Assembly (NCBI GenBank): GCA_036488815.1
Contig: DASXGX010000103.1
Location: 1 to 64,000 of the forward strand
Direction: 5' to 3'
DNA: 64,000 nt
Source: Roseiarcus sp036488815
GTDB taxonomy: Bacteria; Pseudomonadota; Alphaproteobacteria; Rhizobiales; Beijerinckiaceae
In this document: positions 9,568 to 17,538 of the stretch, one piece after another
Position numbering within the stretch: the first letter of the stretch is position 1
Layout: each line of letters opens with the position of its first letter
Notes under the pieces: generated by a model
Database searches by the model: none
The model's input: the letters and a program-made list of their open reading frames with translations, nothing else
What the model was told of the DNA's origin: nothing
Made by a program: the position numbers and the translations under genes

Positions 9568-10980
9568 TCAGAATCCAATTACGGGCGAACCCGAAGAGCC
9601 GGCCGTCGCCCCGAGCCGAGTGGACGCGGCCTCGGCGCGTCGCATTTCGAAGCGGGCGCCGGGCGCATTGTCCTCGACGCTCAAATGAAACCCGTGCAGG
9701 CGGGCGATCGTCTCGGCGATGCTGAGCCCAATGCCGTGGCCCGAAGGCAGGCCGCCCCGTTCGACACGATAAAAACGGCGGAATATCTTGACTTTCTGAT
9801 CCGCAGGTACGCCGCAGCCGGTGTCGCTCACGCTCACGACGGGGCGTCCATCCTGTATTGTGGCGGCGATGCGAACGACGCCGCCCTCGGGCGTGAATTT
9901 GATCGCATTGTCGACGAGATTGGAAAGCGCTTCGCGCATCAGTTCCTCGTCGCCGCGCACGATGACCCGCTGGGAAGCCTCGCAGCTCATCGCGACGGCC
10001 TTGGACTGCGCAAGCGGCTCGTAGAATTCGAACACGCTGGCGCACACCGCCGCAAGATCGACCTCGGTGAAGCGCGCCTCGCGCGCGCCATTCTCCAGCG
10101 TCGAAATCCGCATCAGGGCCGCGATCGTCACCGCGGCCTTGTCGAGGTGATCGAGCGCGTCGCCCATGGTCGCGCGAAGGGCGTCGGCCGTCTGGTCCCG
10201 CGCGAGCCCGCGCTCGATTTTCGCCCGCGCGACAGCGAGCGGCGTGCGCAGGTCGTGGGCGATATTGTCGCCGACGCTCTTGAGCTGATCGAGCAAATTG
10301 GCGATCTCGTCGAGCATCAGATTGACATCGTGCGCCACGCTGTCGATGTCGTCGCCCTCGGGCTTGACGGGCAGCCGCTTGCCGAAATCGCCGCCCATGA
10401 TGTGCGTGATCGCGGCGTGGATGTTGGCGATACGCCGCGCGGCTCGGCGGGCGAACAGCGCGCCAATGGCGAGAATCAGCAGAATGGTCGGCACGATCGC
10501 CAAGGCGAGAACGCGCAGGACCGATTCCGCCAATTCGTTGATTTCCCCAAGGCTGCGCCCCAGCAGCAGAATGCTGCCGTCGGGCCGCCTGCGGGCGACG
10601 AAGATCGCCGAATCGTGCGCCCGGGAATCCGGCAGGAGGCTCTTGTCGACCTCGTGCGCGCGCCCGTCGAGCAGCGCCGGTGGCATCTTCGGCATGTTGC
10701 CGAAGACCAGCCGTCCCTTCGCGTCGTAAAGCGCGACGTAGTCGATGCGGCGAAGGTCGTGCGTGACGCGCAGGTCGAGCTCCTGGCGCAACCGCTCGTC
10801 GCTATCCGCCATCCCCGCCGCCGCTTCGGCCTCGAGGAGCCGGCCGACCCGCTTCACGTTCGCGTCGGAGATCGCGAGATAGATCAGGAAGAAGATGGCC
10901 ACGGTGGCCGCCGCCACCGCCAGCGCGAACGCGAGCGCCAAGCGGAAAGCGCGGGCGCGAACGACGTCAATCGTCCACAT
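9568..10980 (-). CDS. Sensor histidine kinase (two TM + HAMP)
   Basis: A 470-residue kinase. TM1 is at about residues 12-38, then a periplasmic sensor of about 115 residues, TM2 at 153-177, HAMP to about 232, and the H box with H242 (NIAHDLRTPLAVARAKIERGL). The N box is LMREALSNLVDNAIKFTPEGG, then DTGCGVP and GHGIGLSIAETIARLHG. Its 5' end overlaps the response-regulator stop by 14 bp. It most likely senses an envelope signal or efflux substrate and phosphorylates the adjacent regulator. Confidence 0.93.
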   Translation of the reverse strand: MWTIDVVRARAFRLALAFALAVAAATVAIFFLIYLAISDANVKRVGRLLEAEAAAGMADSDERLRQELDLRVTHDLRRIDYVALYDAKGRLVFGNMPKMPPALLDGRAHEVDKSLLPDSRAHDSAIFVARRRPDGSILLLGRSLGEINELAESVLRVLALAIVPTILLILAIGALFARRAARRIANIHAAITHIMGGDFGKRLPVKPEGDDIDSVAHDVNLMLDEIANLLDQLKSVGDNIAHDLRTPLAVARAKIERGLARDQTADALRATMGDALDHLDKAAVTIAALMRISTLENGAREARFTEVDLAAVCASVFEFYEPLAQSKAVAMSCEASQRVIVRGDEELMREALSNLVDNAIKFTPEGGVVRIAATIQDGRPVVSVSDTGCGVPADQKVKIFRRFYRVERGGLPSGHGIGLSIAETIARLHGFHLSVEDNAPGARFEMRRAEAASTRLGATAGSSGSPVIGF

Positions 10981-11671
10981 TCAACTTGAAGCCGGCAGCC
11001 CGCACGTTGACGATGAGGCGAGGTTCGCCGCCCGCGTCGATCTTGCGGCGCAGATTGCTGATGTGAACGTCGACCACATTGGTCTGCGGCAGGAACTTGT
11101 AGTTCCAAACGTCCTCGAGGAGCATCGCCCGCGTGACGATCCGGTTGGGCCGGCGCATAAAATATTCGAGCAGCTTGAACTCGCGCGGCAAGAGATCGAT
11201 CCGCCGCTCGCCGCGCCGCACCGTGCGCTCGACGAGATCCATCTCCAGCGAGCCGGCGCGCAGCCGTGTCACGCGCGCCTCGGGGATGCGGCGCAGCAGC
11301 GCCTCGACGCGCGCGGAGAGTTCACGCAGCTCGAAAGGTTTGACGAGATAGTCGTCGCCGCCCGCCTTCAATCCGCGGATGCGATCGTCGACCGAGGACA
11401 GCGCGCTGATCACCAGCACCGGGGTCGCGTTGCCTTCCTGGCGCAAGGTTTCGAGGATCGTCAGGCCGTCTTCGCCGTGCAGCATTCGGTCCATCACCAG
11501 AACCGCGGCGCCGCCGGCGCGCGCCGCTCGCAAGCCTTCTTCGCGCGTCGCGACGAGTTCGACCTCGTAGCCGCCGGCGTGAAGCTCGGAGCGGATCTCC
11601 TCGGCGAGATCGCGCTCGTCTTCGATCACCAGAATTGGCGGGCTCGCCTCAGGAGGGGTTCGCTCGAGCAT
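10967..11671 (-). CDS. OmpR/PhoB-family response regulator
   Basis: With start ATG 11671 the protein has 234 residues: a receiver domain with acidic pocket IEDERD, phospho-acceptor D61 (VLVMDRML), switch residues (VLVISA) and K111 (YLVKPFEL). A winged-helix DNA-binding domain follows (LLPREFKLLEYFMRRPNRIVTRAMLLEDVWNY; VDVHISNLRRKID). I prefer ATG 11671 (GAAAGA upstream) over the ATG at 11698, which adds nine unrelated residues. It probably activates or represses the RND operon that starts about 120 bp beyond the kinase gene. Confidence 0.93.
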   Translation of the reverse strand: MLERTPPEASPPILVIEDERDLAEEIRSELHAGGYEVELVATREEGLRAARAGGAAVLVMDRMLHGEDGLTILETLRQEGNATPVLVISALSSVDDRIRGLKAGGDDYLVKPFELRELSARVEALLRRIPEARVTRLRAGSLEMDLVERTVRRGERRIDLLPREFKLLEYFMRRPNRIVTRAMLLEDVWNYKFLPQTNVVDVHISNLRRKIDAGGEPRLIVNVRAAGFKLNVDD

Positions 11672-12054
11672 GGCGGATCTTTCATCGCCGCAAAACAACG
11701 ACCTCGCTCGGCTCCGGCCGTCGCCGTCGCGGCGTCTTTCTATGAAGAACCGGCCGAGCGTGTCTTAATCATGGCGCTCGGGTAAGTCCCGGACAAATGT
11801 GCGCCGCGTTGCTTCTACGCCAGAATGAGGGACTTAGACAGAACCTTGGCATAAAGAAATTTTTAGGGAGCCGGAAGCGTAGCGCGGCGTTTCCAGGCCG
11901 CCGTCGCCGAGAGCAATTCGCTCAATCCTTCCTTTAGATATGTTGAATTGAACGCGGCCTCGATCCGGTTTGAATGCCCAAACCGGCGCTTGGCGCGCCG
12001 CGTCCCATAGAGCCGCCTGTTCAGACGACCGCGGCGATCCAAAAAGGCCGCTTT
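11672..12054. promoter_or_regulatory. Divergent intergenic region with an inverted repeat before ssuD
   Basis: This gap separates the leftward regulator gene from rightward ssuD. The only clear structure is a perfect inverted repeat at 11965-11986 (CCGGTTT, 8-base spacer, AAACCGG), about 69 bases before the chosen ssuD start. It overlaps an alternative upstream ATG at 11974 and looks like an operator or leader hairpin. I see no convincing promoter elements or RNA gene in the rest. Confidence 0.45.
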
Positions 12055-13224
12055 GTGACTGCGATTCAATACGCCGACGTCCTCTGGTTCATCCCAACCC
12101 ACGGGGACGGGCGATATCTGGGAACCAGTCTCGGCGCCCGCGCGGTCGACTTGCCCTACCTCAAGCAGATCGCCCAGGCCGCCGACTCGCTCGGCTATTA
12201 CGGGGTGCTGCTCCCCACGGGCAAGAGCTGCGAGGATTCCTGGGTCGTCGCGTCAGCGCTGGCGCCGCAAACCGAACGCCTGCGCTTTCTCGTCGCGGTG
12301 CGGCCCGGCCTGCAATCGCCGACCGTCGCCGCGCGCATGACGGCGACGCTCGACCGGGTGTCGGGCGGCCGACTGCTGATCAATGTCGTGACGGGCGGCG
12401 ATCCGGTCGAGAACAAGGGCGATGGTCTGTTCCTGTCGCACAGCGACCGCTACGCGCTGACGCGCGAGTTTCTCGAAGTCTATTCAGCGCTGCTGCGCGG
12501 CGAGACCGTCGACTACTCCGGCGAGCATCTGCGGATCGAGGCGGGAAGCCTTCTGTTTCCGCCGCTCCAGCAACCGCTGCCGCCGCTCTATTTCGGCGGT
12601 TCGTCGGACGCCGGCATCGCCGTCGCCGCGCAGCTCGTCGACAAATATCTCACCTGGGGCGAGCCGCCGGGCTCCGTCGCCGGAAAGATAGCCGTCGTGC
12701 GCAAGGCGGCTGAGGCGCGCGGGCGCGAGCTCAGCTTCGGCATCCGCCTGCATGTGATCGTGCGTGAGACGGCTGAAGAAGCTTGGCGCGCGGCCGACAA
12801 GCTGATCCAGCATGTCGACGACGCGACGGTTGCCGCGGCGCAAAGCGTTTTCAAACGCATGGATTCGGTCGGCCAGAGCCGCATGTCGGCCTTGCACGGC
12901 GGCCGGCGCGACAAGCTCGAGATCAGCCCCAATCTCTGGGCCGGCGTCGGTCTCGTGCGCGGCGGCGCGGGCACGGCGCTGGTCGGCGACCCGGAAACCA
13001 TCGCCGAGCGGATGCGCGAATATATGGCGATCGGCGTCGACAGCTTTATTCTCTCCGGCTACCCGCACCTCGAAGAGGCCTACCGGTTCGCCGAACTGGT
13101 GATGCCGCTGTTGCCGCTGAATCACCTCCAGCCGCGCGCCTCCGTCACTGCCAATATGGGCCCGTTTGGAGAGACGATCGCCAACATCGACCGGCCCGTC
13201 TATCGGCGCGCGGGGGAATCGTAA
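12055..13224 (+). CDS. ssuD: Alkanesulfonate monooxygenase, FMNH2-dependent
   Basis: A 389-residue bacterial-luciferase-type (LLM) enzyme that aligns along its whole length with E. coli SsuD: LWFIPTHGDGRYLGT, GVLLPTGKSCEDSW, FLVAVRPGLQSPTVAARM, PPLYFGGSSDAGIAVAAQLVDKYLTWGEPP, FGIRLHVIVRET and LEISPNLWAGVGLVRGGAGTALVGDP. It uses FMNH2 and O2 to release sulfite from alkanesulfonates during sulfur starvation. I start at GTG 12055 (AAAAAGG just upstream), which matches the SsuD N-terminus; ATG 11974 would add 27 residues across an inverted repeat. No ssuABC transporter or SsuE reductase is adjacent. Confidence 0.95.
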   Translation: MTAIQYADVLWFIPTHGDGRYLGTSLGARAVDLPYLKQIAQAADSLGYYGVLLPTGKSCEDSWVVASALAPQTERLRFLVAVRPGLQSPTVAARMTATLDRVSGGRLLINVVTGGDPVENKGDGLFLSHSDRYALTREFLEVYSALLRGETVDYSGEHLRIEAGSLLFPPLQQPLPPLYFGGSSDAGIAVAAQLVDKYLTWGEPPGSVAGKIAVVRKAAEARGRELSFGIRLHVIVRETAEEAWRAADKLIQHVDDATVAAAQSVFKRMDSVGQSRMSALHGGRRDKLEISPNLWAGVGLVRGGAGTALVGDPETIAERMREYMAIGVDSFILSGYPHLEEAYRFAELVMPLLPLNHLQPRASVTANMGPFGETIANIDRPVYRRAGES

Positions 13225-13395
13225 GCCTTCTCGGCGCCGCGCCGTCGCCGCTGAGCAGCGGGCCGCCTGGCGTTTCTCCCACACGCCGGGCGGCCATCGC
13301 GCGATCGTGACGGCGACGCCCGCGCGGAACGTTGTCGCTCGGCGAATTCGATCTATGTTGCGCAGGAAACAGCGAGCGATATCGCGAGGAGTCCT

Positions 13396-14718
13396 ATGGC
13401 GCAGAAGCGGCAATTGCGTTTGGGCGCGTTCATGCGCCCGACCACCATCCACACCGCCGGATGGCGCTATCCCGGGGCCTATCGGGACGCCAATTTCAAC
13501 CTCGCTCATCTCCAGCGTTTCGCCCAAACGCTGGAACGAGGCCGTTTCGACGCCTTCTTCATGGCGGACCATCTCGCCGTGCTCAACATGCCGATCGAGG
13601 CGCTGAAGCGCAGCCACACGGTCACCTCGTTCGACCCGATCACGCTGCTGCCCGCGCTCGCGATGTCGACGAGCCACCTCGGGTTGATCGCGACGGCGTC
13701 GACCACCTTCGAGCAGCCTTATCTGATCGCTCGCCGCTTCGCCTCGCTCGACCACATCAGCGGCGGGCGCGCCGGTTGGAACGTCGTGACGACTTCGAAC
13801 CCCGACGCCGCGCTCAATTTCGGGCTCGAGGAGCACATGGAGCACGGCGAGCGCTACAAGCGCGCGCGAGAATTTTTCGACGTCGTCACCGGCCTGTGGG
13901 ATTCCTGGGCCGACGACGCCTTCGTGCGCGACGCCGAAAGCGGGTTCTTCTTCGATCCCGCCAAGCTCCACGTTCTCGATCACAAGGGCCCGTATCTCTC
14001 GGTTCGCGGCCCGCTGAATATCGCCCGGCCGATTCAGGGCTGGCCGGTAATCGTCCAGGCCGGCGCCTCCGAAGCGGGCCGCCAACTCGCCGCTGAGACC
14101 GCCGAGGTCGTGTTCTGCGCGAGCTCTCGGCTCGAAGACGGCCGCGCCTTCTACGCCGACGTAAAGAGCCGCATGGACGTCCTCGGCCGCAATCGCGACC
14201 ATCTCAAGATCCTGCCCGGCGCCTTCGTGGTCGTCGGCGACAGCGTGCAGGAGGCGCGCGAAAAGCGCGCCCGCCTCGATAGCCTCGTCCACGCCGAGAG
14301 CGCGATCGCCGCGCTTTCGATCGCGCTCGGCCACGACGCTTCGCGCTTCGACCCCGACGCGCCGTTGCCGGAGATTCCGGAATCGAACGCGAGCAAGAGC
14401 AGCCGCGAGCGGGTCGTCGCGCTGGCCAAGCGCGAGAGCCTCACCGTTCGTCAACTCGCGCAGCGGCTCGGCGGTTATTCCGGACTCGCTTTCGTAGGCA
14501 CGCCTGCGACGATTGCCGACAGCATGGAGGAGTGGCTGGTCGGCGAAGGCTGCGACGGCTTCAACGTGATGTTCCCGTATCTGCCCGAAGGGCTCGACGA
14601 CTTCGTCGACAAGGTCGTTCCCGAGTTGCAGCGGCGCGGCCTGTTCCGGCGCGAATACGAAGGCCGCACGTTGCGCGAGAATCTGGGCCTGCCGCGTCCC
14701 GCGAACCGATTTTTCTAA
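13396..14718 (+). CDS. NtaA/SnaA/DszA-family FMNH2-dependent monooxygenase
   Basis: A 440-residue LLM flavoprotein from ATG 13396 with GAGGAG 7 bp upstream. Family strings are GAFMRPTTIHTAGWRYPGA, FDAFFMADHLAV, SFDPITLLPALAMSTSHLGL, SGGRAGWNVVTTSNPDAALNFG and GWPVIVQAGASEAGRQLAAETAEVVF. NtaA, SnaA and DszA oxidise amino-acid chelators, antibiotics or organosulfur rings with FMNH2 from a partner reductase. Next to ssuD, a role in scavenging sulfur from organic compounds is a reasonable inference, but the substrate is open. Confidence 0.92.
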   Translation: MAQKRQLRLGAFMRPTTIHTAGWRYPGAYRDANFNLAHLQRFAQTLERGRFDAFFMADHLAVLNMPIEALKRSHTVTSFDPITLLPALAMSTSHLGLIATASTTFEQPYLIARRFASLDHISGGRAGWNVVTTSNPDAALNFGLEEHMEHGERYKRAREFFDVVTGLWDSWADDAFVRDAESGFFFDPAKLHVLDHKGPYLSVRGPLNIARPIQGWPVIVQAGASEAGRQLAAETAEVVFCASSRLEDGRAFYADVKSRMDVLGRNRDHLKILPGAFVVVGDSVQEAREKRARLDSLVHAESAIAALSIALGHDASRFDPDAPLPEIPESNASKSSRERVVALAKRESLTVRQLAQRLGGYSGLAFVGTPATIADSMEEWLVGEGCDGFNVMFPYLPEGLDDFVDKVVPELQRRGLFRREYEGRTLRENLGLPRPANRFF

Positions 14719-14842
14719 TCACGCCCGACATCGCGCGGCGCCGTACAGACGGCGCGCGCGCTTCGATTCCCGGAACATCGCATGTTTGCATGCGTTCTGC
14801 CGAGTGGACGCCTCGTCCGAGGCTGGCAGAAGGAATCGACCG

Positions 14843-15202
14843 ATGCGGAGGAACTTCATCATCACCACGGCGCTCGCCATTGCGCTCACTTTGCCCGTTG
14901 CGGCTTTCGCCGCAAGCGGTGGAGCCAGCGGTGGAGCCAGCGGTGGCGCAAGCGGGGCGGCGGGCGGGGCGGCAGGCGCCTCGGGAGGCGCGGCAGGCGG
15001 CGCCAATGGCGCCGCGAGCGGAACCGGAGCGGCTGGGACGAGCGGAACGGCGGGCACAGCCGCCGGCAGCGCGAACGGCGGCGCCAACGGCTCTGGCAGC
15101 GCGACCGGCACGACAGGCGCCGGCAACGGCTGCGACCCCAACGCTGCGCGCACGGGTGGCGGCGTGGCGAGTTCCGCGGGCAGCGCGAAGCCCGGCTGCT
15201 AA
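14843..15202 (+). CDS. Secreted Gly/Ala/Ser low-complexity protein
   Basis: A 119-residue protein from ATG 14843 (AGAAGGA 7 bp upstream). It has a signal peptide (MRRNFIITTALAIALTLPVAAFA), then about 75 residues built almost only of glycine, alanine, serine, asparagine and threonine. The end is a short tail with two cysteines (GNGCDPNAAR...AKPGC). The composition resembles unstructured envelope or matrix proteins; function unknown. A hairpin at 15236-15261 follows and may end the transcript. Confidence 0.7.
   Translation: MRRNFIITTALAIALTLPVAAFAASGGASGGASGGASGAAGGAAGASGGAAGGANGAASGTGAAGTSGTAGTAAGSANGGANGSGSATGTTGAGNGCDPNAARTGGGVASSAGSAKPGC
14915..14950 (+). repeat. 12-bp tandem repeat inside the Gly/Ala/Ser-rich gene
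   Basis: Three head-to-tail copies of AGCGGTGGAGCC (third copy diverged to AGCGGTGGCGCA), each encoding Ser-Gly-Gly-Ala. Such an array can gain or lose units by slippage without breaking the frame. Confidence 0.8.
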
Positions 15203-15235
15203 AGCGTGCGGCTTCAGCGATTGTGAATTGATCCA

Positions 15236-15261
15236 ACCTGCCGGTCCTTGGGCCGGCAGGT
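15236..15261 (+). terminator. Hairpin downstream of the Gly/Ala/Ser-rich gene
   Basis: Perfect 9-bp stem ACCTGCCGG / CCGGCAGGT with an 8-base loop (TCCTTGGG), 34 bases after the stop codon. There is no U tract after it, so it may be a processing barrier rather than a classical intrinsic terminator. Confidence 0.55.
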
Positions 15262-15361
15262 CATGCTCGATGCGTAGGACCCGTGCGTAGTGCGCCTGCG
15301 GAACATTTCCGCTATCAGCGCGTTTTTCGCCGTGCTGACAACCCAATGCGGGAGGCTACTC

Positions 15362-15679
15362 ATGCCACGCGGCGACAAGTCCAAGTATACCGACAAGCAG
15401 GAACGCAAGGCCGACCACATCGCGGAAAGTTACGAGAGCCGCGGCGTGCCGGAGAACGAAGCTGAACGTCGCGCCTGGGCGACCGTCAACAAGGACGACG
15501 GCGGCGGCAAGCGCGAGGGCGGCTCCGGCCGCGGCAAGACGACGGGGCGTCCCGCAGCGCATAAGGGCGGGCGCAAGGGCGGCGCGGCCTCGGCGGCGCG
15601 ACCTGCGGCGAGCCGGTCCGCGGCGGCCAAGAAGGCGGCGGCCACACGCAAGCGAAACGCCGCGCGCAAGCAGGCTTGA
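15362..15679 (+). CDS. Small basic protein, annotated in relatives as plasmid stabilization protein
   Basis: A 105-residue protein from ATG 15362 (GGGAGG upstream). The N-terminal 45 residues (MPRGDKSKYTDKQERKADHI...AERRAWATVNKDDGGGK) form the conserved core of a widespread alphaproteobacterial small-protein family. The rest is a Lys/Ala/Arg/Gly-rich tail resembling histone H1-like DNA-binding tails. The plasmid label is conventional and has little functional backing. It probably binds nucleic acid. Confidence 0.75.
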   Translation: MPRGDKSKYTDKQERKADHIAESYESRGVPENEAERRAWATVNKDDGGGKREGGSGRGKTTGRPAAHKGGRKGGAASAARPAASRSAAAKKAAATRKRNAARKQA

Positions 15680-15861
15680 TGTCGATCCGGCCGCGAAGGG
15701 TGAGTTCCGGCTGGCGGCGCGTCTCGCAAGCCGCGAGGCGCGCCGTCGCGTTTAGGATCGCGCCTTCCTGAAGACGAGGAGTCGATCGCAGCGCCACCGA
15801 TTCGACGCGGCCGCTCGAATCGCGTCATCTGTCGTCGTTCGATTTATAAGGGCGCGAGACG

Positions 15862-16851
15862 ATGAGCATTCTCGTCACCGGCAGCTCCGGCCATCTCGGC
15901 GAGGCGCTGATGCGCACGCTCAAGGCGCGCGGGCGTGAGGCGGTAGGACTCGACCGGATCGCTGGAGCCTTCACCGACCCAGTCGGCTCGATCGCTGATC
16001 GCGCGTTTGTCCGGCGCTGCATGAAGGGGGCACGGACGGTCCTTCACGCGGCGACGCTGCACAAGCCGCACGTCGGGACCCACCCCAACGAGGAATTCGT
16101 CGACACCAATGTGCGCGGCGCACTCGTCCTGCTGGAGGAGGCGGTTGCGGCCGGCGTCGAGGCTTTCGTCTTCACCAGCACGACGAGCGCGTTCGGTGAC
16201 GCGCTGGTCCCGCCGCCGGGCGAGCCGGCCGCCTGGATCACGGAAGACGTGGCGCCGATCCCGAAGAACATCTACGGCGTCACCAAGAGGGCCGCCGAGG
16301 ACCTCTGCCAGTTGTTCCATCGCAACGAGAGTCTCGCCTGCGTCGTGCTCCGCACCTCCCGCTTCTTTCCCGAGGAAGACGATAATGCGGCGGTGCGGGC
16401 GGCTTTCGCCCCAGACAACGCGAAGATGAACGAGTTCCTGTTTCGCCGCGTCGACATCGAAGACGTCGTCTCCGCGCATCTTGCCGCCGCCGAGCGGGCG
16501 CCGAGCTTGGGCTTCGGTAAGTACATCGTCAGCGCAACGACGCCCTTCACGCCCGGCGACCTCTCTCTGCTACGGGCCGACGCGCCGGCGGCGACCTTCG
16601 CGCGCGCGCCCGAATATGCGGAAGCCTACGCTCGGCGGGGTTGGCGGATGTTCGCAAGCGTCGATCGCGTCTATGACAACGCCAAGGCGCGCCGCGACCT
16701 TGACTGGCGGCCGCAATGGGACTTCCGCCGGCTGGTGCGCCAGCTCGGCAACAACGAGAGCCTCGGCAGCGAGCTCGCGCGGCTCGTCGGCTCCAAGGGT
16801 TATCATGAGGAGGGCTTCGCCGAGGGCCCCTATCCTGTCGCGCCAGGGTAG
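15862..16851 (+). CDS. NAD-dependent epimerase/dehydratase (extended SDR)
   Basis: A 329-residue extended short-chain dehydrogenase. The nucleotide-binding motif is TGSSGHLG at residues 6-13; the catalytic part contains TSTTSAFG and YGVTK (Tyr-x3-Lys). Residues such as VVLRTSRFFPEED follow the sugar-nucleotide epimerase fold. It likely acts on a nucleotide sugar or similar substrate with NAD(P). No sugar pathway genes are adjacent, so the substrate cannot be assigned. Confidence 0.85.
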   Translation: MSILVTGSSGHLGEALMRTLKARGREAVGLDRIAGAFTDPVGSIADRAFVRRCMKGARTVLHAATLHKPHVGTHPNEEFVDTNVRGALVLLEEAVAAGVEAFVFTSTTSAFGDALVPPPGEPAAWITEDVAPIPKNIYGVTKRAAEDLCQLFHRNESLACVVLRTSRFFPEEDDNAAVRAAFAPDNAKMNEFLFRRVDIEDVVSAHLAAAERAPSLGFGKYIVSATTPFTPGDLSLLRADAPAATFARAPEYAEAYARRGWRMFASVDRVYDNAKARRDLDWRPQWDFRRLVRQLGNNESLGSELARLVGSKGYHEEGFAEGPYPVAPG

Positions 16852-16922
16852 AGCGAGCGCTGTTTCCCCCGAACCGCATAACGCTCTAAGATGCAGCTGT
16901 GAGCGAGGGGAGCGCATTTGGC

Positions 16923-17312
16923 ATGAGAGGGTTTCTGATCCGCGCGGCGGTGGTCGCGATCGGGCTATGGGTCGCCTCCGAGATCGTTCCGGGGGTTGAA
17001 ATCCGCTCCGTCGGCAGTCTGATCGCCGCGGCGCTCCTGCTCGGCGTCGTCAATGCGGTGATCCGTCCGATCCTGGTGATCCTGACCTTCCCGATCACGT
17101 TGTTGACGCTGGGCCTGTTCCTTCTCGTCATCAACGGCCTGATGGTCGAACTCGTCGCGCATTTTCTCCACGGCTTCTTTGTGAGCGGGCTTGGCTCCGC
17201 GATCCTGTGCGCGATCGTCGTCAGCATCACGAGCTGGCTGATGTCCGGTTTCATCGGACCGCAGGGGCGCATCGAGGTCGTCACCGTGAGGCGCGACGAC
17301 CGCTACGGCTAA
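16923..17312 (+). CDS. Four-TM YvlD/phage-holin-IV-type membrane protein
   Basis: A 129-residue integral membrane protein with four hydrophobic segments (FLIRAAVVAIGLWVAS, LIAAALLLGVVNAVI, LLTLGLFLLVINGLMV, AILCAIVVSITSWLM) and the family string NAVIRPILVILTFPITLLTLGLF. Despite the phage-holin name, such proteins are mostly chromosomal and linked to envelope stress. The frame opens at GTG 16899; I favour ATG 16923 because the first eight residues are not family-like and a GAGGGGAG lies about 11 bp upstream. Confidence 0.82.
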   Translation: MRGFLIRAAVVAIGLWVASEIVPGVEIRSVGSLIAAALLLGVVNAVIRPILVILTFPITLLTLGLFLLVINGLMVELVAHFLHGFFVSGLGSAILCAIVVSITSWLMSGFIGPQGRIEVVTVRRDDRYG

Positions 17313-17343
17313 GCGCTCTGTCGTCAGGTCGATCCTGCTCGAT

Positions 17344-17490
17344 CGTCATTGCGAGTGGCGCGAAGCAATCCGGCGATCGAGGCGGTCGCCAGTAGGTTCG
17401 AATCCCTCACCTGGTCGCGGGTCGTTCAGCGCATCAAAAGCGAGTGGCGCGATCGCTGGATCGCTTCGCTCCGCTCGCGATAACGACAAA
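17344..17490. repeat. Degenerate palindromic intergenic repeat element
   Basis: Two oppositely oriented copies of a repeat resembling the common alphaproteobacterial ATTGCGAG...GCGAAGCAATCC element: ATTGCGAGTGGCGCGAAGCA around 17348-17367, and CTGGATCGCTTCGCTCCGCT around 17456-17475 with a second GCGAGTGGCGC before it. It lies between convergent genes, where REP-type elements often sit. A T-loop-like GGTTCGAATCCC lies between the copies but is not part of a tRNA. Confidence 0.55.
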
Positions 17491-17538
17491 GGCGCGGATA
17501 GGCCTTGAGACAATTATGCGCTATGCGCCCTCCGCGAG

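Noticed and set aside
12484..14454. Leftward 656-codon frame across ssuD and the second monooxygenase
   Set aside because: It spans two strongly supported genes on the opposite strand and reads as low-complexity Arg/Ala/Asp sequence, a typical shadow in high-GC DNA.
17391..17413. GGTTCGAATCCC resembling a tRNA T loop
   Set aside because: The flanking bases do not form a T stem (A-C and T-T mismatches) and no acceptor, D or anticodon arm can be drawn; it lies inside a degenerate palindromic repeat.
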